64,000 bases of DNA. Source: Turbatrix aceti. Its lineage: Eukaryota; Nematoda; Chromadorea; Rhabditida; Panagrolaimidae. Numbering within the stretch: the stretch's first letter is position 1; each line of letters starts with the position of its first letter. The stretch covers positions 8,993,547 to 9,057,546 of the forward strand of contig OZ017767.1 of NCBI GenBank assembly GCA_963969345.1, read 5' to 3'. Below are positions 1 to 11,882 of the stretch, piece by piece. Below the pieces are notes generated by a model. The model was not told where the DNA came from. It made no database searches and saw only the letters and a list, made by a program, of their open reading frames with translations. A program made the position numbers and the translations under genes.

Positions 1-3000
1 ATTATTTTTTCTTCTGGTGATTTTTTTGCTCAAGGCTTATTCATTTAAAAATAATTATTTTTTTTATCAAAAAAATGAAATAACGACTAGTTATTTCTGT
101 ATTTTCCGCGCAATGTGCCAATATTTTTAGGTCACTAATTTTTTTGTCATTAAATCAATCTTCTTTTTTTATTTTGCCCTGTGTTTTTTTGGAAAATAAA
201 ATTTTTATGTGAGATTTATAATAAACGATTACACGATGTTCCGAAAATTATTTGGCATTTGTATGAAAACTGTCTGATTTGTGTAAGTTCATATTCAAAC
301 GTCAAGTGTATACCGTTGATATTCCGGTAAAGGTTAATGTACAAAAAGTGGTCCGAAAAAGCAATTTGCATTTTTGAAAACCCAGGTGCCATAAAAAAAG
401 TTCCTAAAATTCTGAAAATTATTAATTTGTTTAGATAACATATTTTGGAACAGTTTTTTACGGTTACATAAAAATCAACGACTGTTCAAAGGCATTTTTC
501 GTCCTTGACAATTCATCTACAATCAGGAATAATTTTTTGAATACATTGTTTACCTGACCAAATTTCTTTTTTTTTACCTCAACAATGAAACATGAAGGCT
601 CTTTGTTCAGATCAAAAAAAAAGAAAAAAAACTAATTAAAGTCATCTGATGCCGGTGTTGCTCTGCAGAAACGAACACAATAAACGGATTACGAATAAAG
701 ACACCACGGTTGACAAAATGGAATACATACTCGTTGTCCTTCCTGTTTCTTCTTAACTCACTCACTTTTTTTGCCAGGTGCAGCATCTGAGAAAAAAAGT
801 AGAAGGGAGATTTTCATCTCCTTGTCTGTTGTTTGCTTGTACGTGGTCGTTTTTGTGTGTTTATGGGATTACAAGTTAGCAAGGTGGTTTTTTGGAAGGA
901 AAGAAAGGAGTAATTCGTGATGTTTTAAATTGACAAACCGTCTTTTTTTCCTGCCTGTGTCTGTGACAACTAACTTACTAAATAACAATGAGAAAGGTCG
1001 AGGTAAAAAATCCGGAAAAATGTTTTTCCTTTACGTATTTTCAATTTTGTGAATAAAAAAATTTATGTATTCACAAAAATTTCGAAACAACTAACCCGTT
1101 ATTTTTAATTGTTAAGCTTGCGTGTTTTAACAATCGCCCAGTCAAGGGTTATTTTGTGGCAGTCTTTTTTGCCAAAACGATGTTAATTTGACTTTTTTTA
1201 TGGATCATGGCTTGTTTTTTGGTCTTTTTCGTTGATTTGGTAACGTGAGCCTAATTCTGTTTTTGAAAATATTTTTTGAAACGCCACTAAAAATCCAGGT
1301 GAATGGGATATTGTATACAACTTTTTTTCCATACCTAAAAAACGAGAAACCGCGTGGGATGAAAAAAAAATGCCGCACTCATGGCGAAATGACGTTTCAA
1401 TATTAAAAAATAATTTGTCTTGTAATTGTATAATATAACTTTCTTTTACATGACGGAAATTTGTCCTTGTGCTTTACTTACATGCGCCACGAATGTGTCT
1501 ACGTGGGTTAATAAATATAATAGATCTTGTCCAATTTTCGAAGAAAAGATAAATTAGTTCCCCGTTTTTTGCACTTTCAAAGAACACCTGACATTTGTAC
1601 TAAGCTTTAGCAGTATTTTTTTACACGTTGATAACATATACATTTATTTATCTGCACAGTAATTGCTTTATTGCACGGCGTTGTCTGAGATAAAGGTTGG
1701 CAACACCTACCTGGTTCACCTGGCTTCGGTAATTGCATAATATGTATTTTGTAATTTGATGGAGTACTAGAATGTAGGTTCATGGCAATGATTTCCAGAT
1801 ATATTATATTAAAAGGGTTGGACTTCGGGGTTCTATGATACCTGCTAGGGGTTTCGGAAAAGTATAAGACGTGTATAGTCAAATTTTTTTCTATCAGTAT
1901 GATTTTTGATTTTGTTGTCTGCAGGGCATGCAAAAAGTCGGGCTCAGCCGACTCAGCTGGGAGCATGTTTAGTTCCGCTCGATCCAAAAAATGGCATAGG
2001 AGATGAAACAAATTTTTCGTTGTAGCTTTTGAACAATTTCAGTTGGTTTTATTTTTTTGTGCATTTTAGATAAATCGTGAATTTTTGACTGAAAATTCAA
2101 ACCCATTTTATCACGCTTAAAAAAGGATTTTCACATCCAAAAAAAGTGATAAAAATTTGAAATTAATTTTTTTGCAGTATTTTCAAATTTTTCTATAAAA
2201 TTAAATTTCCTACGCAAAAAAGTGCAAAAAAAGGATAATCCATTTTGGCGTAAAAAAATAGGTATTAGATTCTTTGCAAATGCGTTAGTTAATCCAAAAA
2301 CTAATAAGATCAAAAAAACTGAAATAGATGTTGAAATAGTATTTATGACGCAGTTAATCTAATTAATAAAGTTCGCACAGACAGTATGCTTTTTCTATTA
2401 TTTGTGTTATAACTTGGTTTGGTACTACTAAAATACATACATAAATACTAGTTTTTTATTTTCTTGCGACGTTACGAATTTTGTTATTGTCCGATTATCC
2501 GGTTTTTGAACTGTCAATTTTCTTTAAAAGTCTCTTTGTTTTTAAGTAATTGCGTGCCCGGTGTCCTACCATCTGGTACAACGTGTGCCGGAAGCATTAT
2601 CTGCTTATCAGAAAAACTTTATCCCTAACACTAGCTTTTACCTTGATTTTGTACTTTTTTTTGTTCACATGACGTTTCATATATAATTACAGAAATGGCC
2701 ATTTCTTTGGGGTTGCAATGTAGTAATGTAGTCTTATTGGCAATAATACAGTACTCGGTACTACTACGGTGACGTCAATCTTAGCACTAATCCAAAGGAA
2801 AAGAGCACCATGCTTTTTGTACTGCCTTGTTTTGTTTCAAACTTCATATTTATAATAACAAACGGATGGGATGTCGAGACTCTCGACCCAGCAGTATTTT
2901 TGTCTATTGTCGTCATCAAGGCAATTAGACGCAAAAATAACCCCCCCCCCTCCGTCGATAAACCTTCTTACCGTTTTGTTGAGTCGTTACCCCGAACCTC

Positions 3001-3832
3001 CGTGCAAAACTATTATCATTCATTTTTTTTGGCCCCCGAAAAAAAATTATGTGATAATACGCACCAACCGCACATTTGATACAAGTCAAAGAGATGGTGG
3101 TGGTGGTGAGGAGGCGGGTTATTATAAGTACACCACCACAACATTACAGGGTGGCTTTTTTCGTGTGTGGGTATAATCCTGGATGAATGCAGAATTTTTA
3201 TTGCAATTTCGGAAAAAAAATATTTTAATAAATTTAAATTTACACTTGTACGCTAACAAAGTTTTGTTTATTTAAAATTTTATAAAGATTTTCGCGTCGA
3301 AATCCTCAATCACTTTTCGTGTTGAGACTACTTCCAATTTTCCCGTCGAGACCAAACCACATATCGCATGATTCCTTTTTTTACCTATAAATGTCACATT
3401 TTTTTAACTTCTGATTGTTTTTGATAAATTTTTTGCTGTCGAAGAGAAAAACCCTTTACGCGCGTAAATCAGCGCCAAATACACTGATAACACACACTTG
3501 TTGTTTCTCCGCTGTTCTAAATATTTTTTTTACCTGTCATTCTAGCTCTTTCCAAGGGTATAAATATTTTTTATTTAATTCAATATTTTTTGTTTTCTAT
3601 GATCTGGTCAGTTTCGAGGAAAATAGCGATTTTTATATTATAACTGTTCCGGAAAAAAATTTACCTGTGATAAAGAAACTAGTCACAGGTAATTTTTTTT
3701 TTACCTGTGCCCCTTGCTTAATGCAAGAGCTATCACCCACTAGAGCAACATGCACGCTAAAGGAATGCTCTTCAGAAATGCGCCCAAAGTCTTACACGCA
3801 GCCAGAGACTATTCAATTGACAGATCAACACG
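1..3832. other. AT-rich intergenic DNA, no gene seen
   Basis: I see no exon with paired splice sites or family similarity here. Open frames are short, biased by T/A runs and lack signal peptides or domains. The long open frame that reaches 3840 is best read as 5' non-coding DNA of the next gene, because a clean signal-peptide start lies at 3833. A homopolymer C run is at about 2941-2951. Confidence 0.6.
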
Positions 3833-6028
3833 ATGCGTAAGACAACGACGACTCCTCTGCTTATCATTACCCTTTTTCTAACGATAGAGATGTCTTTTAC
3901 AAGGCTCTACGACGACGACGTAGGTTTTTTTTGTGGCGATGAACAGAAAAAAAAAGTTAAAAAATGGGATTCATATTGCGATGTGACATGAGTTTTGACG
4001 TATAATGAATGACAAATGAAAAACGAAAAGTTGTTCAGAATCCTTTGGGCGCTAACGACAACGACAAGCGATCACGAATCGAACGATGCAGACGTGACAT
4101 TATTTGTTCAGACAAAGATGTCAATGGTCCTGCCATCTGTGGCAACAATGGCCGAACATACGAAAATCCATGCGAATTCCATCGCATTGCCTGTCTTGGT
4201 AAATCCGTGGAAATGCACTCTGTTGGCCATTGTCCCGGTGAGTTTTTATTTGAATTGAAAATGTTTTGGAAAACTGTTTTTTCTTGTTCAGAAATGTTTT
4301 GTATGCTTAAAACTCGTTTTAACAAAAAGATATCCTGAATAAGCTCCACGCTGTTCGGAAGCCTGTGTCTGAACTAGACGGAGTTGTGCCTGAATAGTGT
4401 CTATCTTATTTGGACATAAAATGCATTTCTTGGCGGTTTTATGTCAGATTACTTATAAAAACTAAATGAAACAAAATAGTTCTGGAATAAGCTCCACGAT
4501 GTTCAGAAGCATGTGTCTGAACTAGACGGAGTTAGGTCTGAATAGAGTCCATCTTATTTGGTCACAAAATGCATTTATCGGCGGTTTTATTTATTTATTT
4601 AACGGTTTATTATATGTTTTTTTATTTATAAAAACAAACTGAAACAAAATGGTTCTGGAATAAGCTCCACGCTGTTTCGGACACATGTGTCTGAACTACA
4701 CAAATTTGTGCGTGAATAAGGTCTATCTTGTTCAGACAAAAACTACTCTTTTCTGTGGTTTTTATGCCAGATTTTTCATAAAAATGAGCTCAATTAAAAA
4801 ATAACGTTTTGAATAAGGTTTAAATCAATACTGTTTTGGAACAAGCTGCACACTATTCAGGCACATGTGTCTGAATAAGGTCCGTCTTATTTGGAGAAAA
4901 TTTTTTCTTTTTTTTATACAAAATGAAAAAAAAATTGTTTTTCAGCGATCGAACGCTGTCAACTTGAACGAGAGTTCCAGTTACGATTAAATAAATCGAA
5001 TTACAAGGAATTCAACGATCTATTTGTTCCTCAATGCGATCCTGTAACAAAATTGTATTCTCACATTCAGGTAAGAATTTTTGTTTTGTGTCAATGCCAT
5101 TACATTGGTTTTATTTTTTTTCAGTGTTACAATCAAACCGGATACTGTTGGTGTCAAACACACTTCGGAACTCCGGTACCTTCGACTGCCGTTGAAATAT
5201 CTGACAACATGGAAATGTCTTGTCCAACCCATAGTTAGTGTTTCAAATAATTGAAACTTTTATGGGAATACTGATTTTCAGCCTTGCATGTGGACCTTAA
5301 CGGAAGCATCTCTGAGCACCACATTTTTGGGAATTACAGCACCGGAAGTTGGTTTTTATACAGTTTTTGGGATTTTAATTTTCTCAAAATCACTCAAACG
5401 TTTTTATTACGGACATAAAATCACGTCACTTTCAGAGTGTGGAACGATGGAAAAGCTCACGTATAACAGCAATATGCTGGAAATCTTTCGTCGACAATAC
5501 TCCCAATTAACGACGCGAACCGGCACTGACGTCAAGGTCCCGCAGGACCGCGGCATGGACAACGACAACGACGACGATATCGTAAATGCTTTCGCTGACA
5601 CCCGTGACATAGGCGGCGACGATGACAGCCGTGGTAGGGGGTCTGTAATCCAGGAATCGTCATTTGAGAGTGAAGAGCGTCGACTTTTAACTTGGAAATT
5701 CAAATGGCTGGATACGGATTACAATGATCGAATATCACGGGATGAGTTAGAAGAAGAAAAACGCCTAACACTTTTGATCGTGCCGCCTGTCACCTGTTCC
5801 GTGAATTTCTACGAGCGTTGTGACAAAAACAGCGACAAGCTAATCGACCTCCAAGAGTGGATTGCCTGCTTGCAGATAGACATCAGAGGTGGGTCGTCGT
5901 TGCTCCTTGCAATTTTTTTTCTGACAATTGGTCATTTGTGTTTTTTTTTCTCATTTCAATCTTCTTCTCTCTATATTGCTATAGTTGTAATTGCCGTGAG
6001 TGTGATAATATTATTTACTTCCGCATAA
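3833..6028 (+). CDS. SMOC/testican-like secreted protein (Kazal - thyroglobulin-1 - SPARC EC)
   Basis: Seven-exon model: 3833-3919, 4039-4237, 4946-5070, 5125-5233, 5282-5347, 5436-5888, 5985-6028 (360 residues, all phases match). Exon 1 is a signal peptide (MRKTTTTPLL...). Exon 2 is a Kazal/follistatin-like domain with the ICGNNGRTYENPCEF signature. Exons 3-4 form one thyroglobulin type-1 domain (FVPQCDP, CYNQTGYCWCQT). Exon 6 carries a SPARC-type extracellular Ca-binding domain with two EF-hand loops (DTDYNDRISRDE and DKNSDKLIDLQE, all ligand positions present) and the EWIACL ending. The domain order is that of SMOC proteins, with only one TY domain. Such proteins act in the matrix and modulate growth-factor signalling; that role is inferred from the family. 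The last intron (96 nt) has no stop in frame, so retaining it would add a hydrophobic tail. The final exon is the least certain part. Confidence 0.8.
4332..4900 (+). repeat. Four degenerate ~160-180-bp tandem copies in intron 2 of the SMOC-like gene
   Basis: Copies begin near 4332, 4490, 4656 and 4837. Each contains a version of GAATAAGCTCCACGCTGTTC followed by TGTGTCTGAACTA and TCTATCTTATTTGG. They lie wholly inside the intron 4238-4945. A related single copy occurs near 54105-54160, so the unit is a dispersed repeat as well as a local array. Confidence 0.8.
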
Positions 6029-6294
6029 CATGTTGGATTGTGTGACGACTAGAGTTAAGAAAAATCGAGGAAGTGGGGGAGACACCAATAATCAGTTGTC
6101 AGTTGGGTTTGATCAGGAATTTTTTCAATTTGGTTTGATTTTTTTAATGTTAAAAATCAAAATTTTTTTAAGTTGGTTTTCCGTTAAAAATGAATTGGAA
6201 CTAAAAAACTTTTTCGATGAAGATCTACGGGTTTTTTTATGCACAAAATTAGAAAATCAACTCCTGAAAGCCTAATAACTTAATAAATAAATTT

Positions 6295-6370
6295 GGACAC
6301 TACCCGGATTCGAACCCGCACCCTTTACTCCAAAATTTGGACAAAAAAGTAATTACTTTTTTGACCGGAA
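6295..6370 (-). other. tRNA-like fragment (T-arm / box B), degenerate
   Basis: The minus strand contains GGGTTCGAATCCGGG (box B, T-loop) at about 6303-6316. It is preceded by a short unit beginning GTAATTACTTTTTTG. No cloverleaf of normal length can be drawn, so this is not a functional tRNA. The same local layout recurs at 7775-7850, suggesting a tRNA-derived repeat. Confidence 0.4.
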
Positions 6371-7774
6371 AAATCTTCACAAATATGAAAAAAAAATTTA
6401 TCTTTATTTTTTTTCTTTGTCAAAAAGTCATAAAATAAACAAGATATACGTCAAATGTATTTCATTCAAAAATTCCATGTAAAACGTCAATTTTACACCC
6501 CTTCATTTTTTTATTATGTGGAACAATTCATTTTTTTATTGACTGCGCCCTATGAAATCACCAGCATGAAAAAATAGAAATGTATTCCATTTCGAACACC
6601 ACCCAGTTCACAAAGCGGATAGATAAAGAAAGAAAACTTCCGGTGTGTTGACTGTCTGTCTGTGTCTTATTCGTGGATGAAGGGCGCCGTGAACACCCAT
6701 TTTTGGGGTGTCGAGACTTTTGACACATACTTTTGACAGCGTGTGTGTGTTGTGTGTGTACAGACTGGCGGCTTATCACTTCGATGTCAACTGTATGCTT
6801 TTTGTATACCCTCTGGGTTAGTCATCAAAAGGCTATTATTTTGATTTGTGTGTGCGTATGTGTCTGCTGAGATGGTTGTGTCTTTAAAAAATCTTTCACA
6901 TCTGGGAATATTTCTTCATTTACTGATCTCATCATTTTTTTGTCCCGAAAAAGGTTGGCTTTCATTAATTAACAATTTTTTTATGTTTTATACAATCAAT
7001 CAACTTTTTTTCATTAATTGTCAAAAAATGTATAGAATTTCATCTTTGAAACTCGTCGTATAGTCGAACGCTTTGTCGTCACGATAGATCAAACATTTGT
7101 CAATCGGTGAAAAAAATGTCTGCGTATTTTTCTGAAATTCTTTTTTTTCAGTTGATGGGCATGAAGCGGGTATCCGATGTCACTTGAAATTCCGACAGAA
7201 TTTTTTTCAAGATACAATGACTGACCCTTGACCCGACTGGAATTTACTAGCTTGGGTATCACATTCCTGCCACTTGACTGATTAAAGGGATGCCGCCGCA
7301 AAAGTTGTCAAAACCTTTCGGACTTTTTTTTGCGTGCGATGCTTTGTTCTCACCCATTAGGCCTGCCTGGGCGGCTGGCGGGCTCGGAGTTGTGACTACG
7401 GGAGTGGGGAGAGGTCAGTTGTTTTGGGAGTTCTTTAACCCCTGCTATGTACGTAGGCAGGTATGTAACAACTACAACTTGGTCGGGCAATTACGTGTGA
7501 GTTAGGTGAGATGGACCGTGTCGGCTGTTCTCTTTGAAACAAAACAACAACAAAACCAATATTGTTGTTCTTTCGAATAAATGGCGTCGTAACGGGAGAT
7601 TGATGGAAATGGGTTGTAACTTTTTGGCAAGCGATAAGTGATAAAAAAAATCTGGATTTTAGGGTTTACAGGTGTTCACTTTTCTTTGAACGTTCAGTTG
7701 AGAGGTTGCACGTTTGGGAAGTGTTTTCTTGTTTCCCTGGGAGCTTGAAAACTTTTGAAAAAAAAATTTTGACT

Positions 7775-7850
7775 TGACTCGGATTCGAACCCGAACCTAC
7801 CTAAAAACCAATTGGCCAAAAAAGTAGCTACTATTTCTGCCTATTCAAAA
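7775..7850 (-). other. tRNA-like fragment (box A/box B like), degenerate
   Basis: The minus strand reads GTAGCTACTTTTTTGGCCAATTGG and then, after about 16 nt, GGGTTCGAATCCGAG at 7780-7793. TGGCCAATTGG resembles box A and GGTTCGAATCC is a box B, but they are far too close for a real tRNA. It shares its upstream motif with the copy at 6295-6370. Confidence 0.4.
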
Positions 7851-9611
7851 ATGGCCGTCCACGAATGTTCGTCCAATGAAGCCATTGAAGCTCAAAACTT
7901 TTGTCCACCCTTTCCCACCCCCTAAAAAATAAATTGACCACCAACTGTGCTCACAACCGAAAAGTGCACAAAGCACTCCACTTTTGCACATTTTTTTCTT
8001 ATCTGTGTGCAAAAAAAATAAGTGATCAGTTATACGCCTCGACTATCAGTGTGATGTCTTCTCTTTATAAATAGCAAAAAGGTAATTTATCAGTTTGTGT
8101 GGATGAAAGGATAACGACAAACACAGGGATATCCAGGTAACAGAAGACGTGGTACGAAAAAACACGCAAGTTGTTTCTTTTACAAGTTTCAACTTTGAAC
8201 GAAAATAACAAGTTGTTTTTGATTCAATTCAAATAAATAATTTTTGTTTCAAAACCAATGCGATCGAAAAATGACCTTTTAGGAACCAGTTGTTTACTTC
8301 CTGTTTACATGCGTGTTTTTGTTCATCTTTGACTAAATTATCATTTATTTATTATTCAATAGCCGATTTGAAACCCGAAAGTGAATAAATAACGTGGCAT
8401 TTTTTTCTTAAAGGGTAAAAACAATTGCTAAAGTAATTACGTCAATGTCTGTATACTGTGATAGTTCCTCCACGTTTTCACGCTATTCACGCCTTTCTTT
8501 TACTGACATCAACCGAGTAATCACATTTTTAGCATTCAAGTGACATCTGGATACCCCGCACCCTTTTTAGTACTTTTAGACAATTTTAAACGGTTTAACG
8601 CTCAGCAATGGCATTTTAAAACTGTCAACTGACTGGAGGGAGGGGTGTAGTACGCGTCTGCTTGACTAGTAAGCTGTCTGTCATCGTTTATAATGACGCA
8701 TGGGTTGGGTTGTGGTTAATGAGCTTCAAGTGCTTTTTTAGCATTTCACTACACAGTCAGCGTCGTTTGTTCGCGATCTGTTTTTTTATAGTGTAGTAAA
8801 CTTTTCTCTCTTTTTTTTCTCTTTCTCTGATGGGCAAACTGTGGTCAGCTCTTTTTCTATGACGTATGTATGTATGCTTTGCGTGAACACTGATTTTGTT
8901 TCTTGAATTCACATCAGTTTTGTAGGGGGATGGGTACATTCTTTGCAGGTTGCACATGTATTTGCGGGTTCAAGATGAATTTATGGGGGTAGTACTATAG
9001 TTTGATCATGGTTGATTAACCCAGAAAAAGTTTAAACTAACCGTAACTCACCTATTTCAGCCGTTGCATCAAGGACTTTTGCAGCTTTTAACCAAGCTTC
9101 AATAAGATTTAATAATCGTCAGTAACATTACATACAATACCGGTGTTTATAAATACTACCCCCGCTTGCTTCTTGCATAACATAACCCCTGTGCTTTCCC
9201 CTTTTTTTCGCTTTCCAAAATTTTGTTCCCTCAAAATCCCTTCAAATCGTGATTTTTTTCCGACAAGACTATTTTTTATTAAACCGTGTTATTATTTTTT
9301 TGCTGCGCATATATTTGACATATTCCCATTTTTTTGAAGGTACTTACGTCGGCTCCCGTTGCTTTCTCCCTCTCCTCCTCTTCCTCCCTTGCTTTGTTGT
9401 TTTTTCTCTACTACCTCCAAAGCCATTACCGCCCGTTAACGACGTCGTCAGTGCCGGCGCCATCATCTTCAAATCTACAAAAACGCGATCTTTCAAGCCG
9501 ATTTGCCAGAAAATTGTCTGCTGCACGCACAGTGGAGAGAAACAAGAATTTCTTCGTTCTGTTAATATAATTTTTTTTGCTACCAAAAATATTTTTTAAA
9601 ACCCCTTGACA

Positions 9612-10895
9612 ATGTCCAGAAATCAAAGACTGTTGATGGTTGTGTTATTATTGCTCTCCGCAGATCTCAATCCCTACCTCGATGCTTTTGTCATTCGTCG
9701 AACCAATTACTACAAATATGGTTAGCTAACTGCTTTTTTCTATCCCCTGGGGCGGAGTTTTTCATGCACAAATTTTTTTTTCTACTTAAATTGTCGTTAA
9801 CAACACATTTTTTTACCGTAACTGTTTGCATGAAATCCCCCCACCCCAAACAACATAACCCCGCTAATAACCAAACCCCTGTGTGCTCAACCTGCTTTCT
9901 ACTTCCCCAACATTAAAAAAAACAAACTCTTACTCGACTTTTTTAGGTCTCCGAAACGATTTCTCGGATAAACCACACGACGATGTCCGTGACCTATACT
10001 CCAACCAGGTCATCCAGGCTCCCACCAAGAAATCCGGCAACATAACCTGTCAGATAGCAAGACAACTCGTGATAGAGGAAAACAAAAATTCCGATATACC
10101 AAAACGCGTACCGTCTTGTCGAACTGATAATCCCGATTTCTACGAATCCATGCAGTGTAACAATAAAACGTGTTGGTGTGTCAATGCAACTACCGGAATG
10201 GTCACTGTCAGTGGACATGTCAATTCTTCGCGAGAGTGTCGACCCAGGAATAAATTCACTCAAGTCAGGATCAAAGGTTTTTTTTTCACTTTGCGTAAAT
10301 GAATCAGAAACATTTTTTTTAGACTGCAACAAAATAGATCAATTGTATTTTTACCGAGTATTTTTCCGTTTACTTCGCCGCGAATATGCTGCCGAAAACC
10401 CAACCATATCGTCGCCAAGAAGAATGGGTTACAAAGCACTCGCAAAGTGGAAGTTTAATCAACTTGACACAAATCACGATACTGTAGGCTTACTTTTGTA
10501 TCGGGGAAAAAATAATTTGGAGCGATTTCAGATTGTCGATCGCCGAGAATGGCGAGAATTCAGACAACAACTTCGTCAAAAGATTGTCGGAAAATGCGCG
10601 AGAAATTTGATGCGATCGTGTGACGTTGAAAAGAACGGAAACCTATCTGAACGTGAATGGATAGAATGCACACACAAGAGTAAGCTATTTCTAACATGCA
10701 TAACACAATATAAAACATTTTTTGGAATTTGCACAAATCTAAAACAAGTCCAGTAAAAATTGAACAATCGGCAGAGAAGCAGAGAAAAAACACTTTTTTC
10801 ACCTTTTATGCCTCTTTTTTTTTGTTTCAGCATTCAGATTGATGAGAAAATACCCCATGAATCCCTTCCTGCACTTGCTCAAACCTGAAAACTGA
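9612..10895 (+). CDS. SMOC-1-like secreted protein (thyroglobulin-1 - SPARC EC, no Kazal)
   Basis: Five-exon model: 9612-9720, 9947-10276, 10323-10483, 10532-10679, 10831-10895 (270 residues). It has a signal peptide (MSRNQRLLMVVLLLLSA), a thyroglobulin type-1 domain in exon 2 (TCQIARQL ... ESMQCNNKTCWCVNATTG ... ECRP), then a SPARC-type EC domain. The EF loops are DTNHDTIVDRRE and DVEKNGNLSERE. The first EF loop is only correct if the 48-nt stopless intron 10484-10531 is removed, which is strong support for that intron. It is a tandem paralogue of the upstream gene: LRREY...KWKFNQLD here aligns with FRRQY...WKFKWLD there. It lacks the Kazal domain, an arrangement I recall for C. elegans SMOC-1, which acts in BMP signalling. 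Orthology is likely but unproven. Confidence 0.85.
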
Positions 10896-11408
10896 ATGAA
10901 ACGGAGCGAAAAATGTCAATAGTGCAAGTCGCTTCCAATCATTGTTGGAAGGCGCGAACGCATTGAAAAGCTGACGACGACCCCAGCTAGCTTCATTTCA
11001 CACACTGTTTCCACAGCATTGATTGACTCCAGACACAAACTACGGCAGCAGAACAAGTGCATAACAGAAACAAAGATTTTTATATTTCACGTGTTGTGGT
11101 ACTGTTCTTATTAGTTGTTCTCCACAAACCTGACTATTCCAGCATGCAATCTCTCACTAAACGTGTTTATAATAAAGTTGTGAACTTGTATATGAAATTT
11201 ATGTTGCAAAATACATTTTTTGTTTTTCTATTTAACTTAATTTTTTTAATTTGAAGAGAAAATCGTCAAAACATAATATAAAGTGAGCTAGTAAAAAAAT
11301 ACATTAAAAAAAACTGACAATAGCACAAGTTGGAAGCTTTTTGCTTGACGTATTACAGATTTGTCACACAAAAATGATTGTCATTCACAATTCACTTTTT
11401 GTAATACA
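10896..11408. other. Intergenic, no gene seen
   Basis: 3' flank of the SMOC-like gene and 5' flank of the first saposin gene. From about 11275 the sequence is the start of the tandemly duplicated saposin unit (matching 14028 onward). Confidence 0.6.
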
Positions 11409-11751
11409 ATGGAGTTCACAAAAGTGATTTTTATTTTGTCTTATGTTTTTTTTGCTTCTGCTGAGGAAAATTGCAGTATCTGCATGAATGTAGTGCCTGT
11501 TTTTGAGAATATGCTCAACAGGATTCCAATAAATCAGGTCTGCCGTGCTTTTGTAAAATAAAATAAAGCTCGATTTTTCATACTTTCAGATACCCCATTT
11601 TGCTTGTCACCAAATCTGCGGCATTAAAACTCAATGTTATCTGCGATGCCATTATCTTGCAGGACATTTACTTGAGCGAGCTATACATTTAATTCGACAA
11701 AACAAATCAGCTTCAGATGTTTGTCATGCAACGCATATTCAATATTGTTAA
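11409..11751 (+). CDS. Saposin-like (amoebapore/caenopore-type) secreted peptide, copy 1
   Basis: Exons 11409-11537 and 11590-11751, 52-nt intron, 96 residues. The signal peptide is MEFTKVIFILSYVFFASA. The mature part starts with ENCSICMNVV and carries eight cysteines, with CHQICG, CYLRC and a final C near the end, as expected of a saposin B fold. Nematode proteins of this type permeabilise membranes, many with antibacterial roles; this is inferred from fold only. The start at 11409 is preferred over an in-frame ATG 48 nt upstream because it gives a proper signal peptide. A polyadenylation signal AATAAA lies shortly after the stop. It is duplicated at 14158. Confidence 0.7.
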
Positions 11752-11882
11752 CAAAATTTATCAAAAATAAAGTTTGCAGCATTGAATGATTAAATCGAAA
11801 TATAAATAATTTGAAGGCATTTGATCATATTTATGAGTATACATTGTGTGTACCAAAGTTAATCATGCGTCGGCCAGTTTTA

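Larger units (their letters stand above)
6029..9611. other. Intergenic DNA between the two SMOC-like genes
   Basis: No convincing exon seen. It holds two tRNA-T-arm-like fragments (see 6295-6370 and 7775-7850), GT/CA-rich simple sequence near 6730-6760, and T-rich runs. The C/T-rich open frames at 9250-9600 just upstream of the next start are probably promoter or 5' UTR sequence. Confidence 0.5.

Noticed and set aside
3415..3840. 141-codon open frame upstream of the SMOC-like gene
   Set aside because: No domain or signal peptide; T-rich; it overlaps the better-supported signal-peptide start at 3833 in another frame.
9249..9599. Overlapping open frames on both strands just before 9612
   Set aside because: Composition-driven (CT-rich) and mutually antisense; more likely promoter or 5' UTR.
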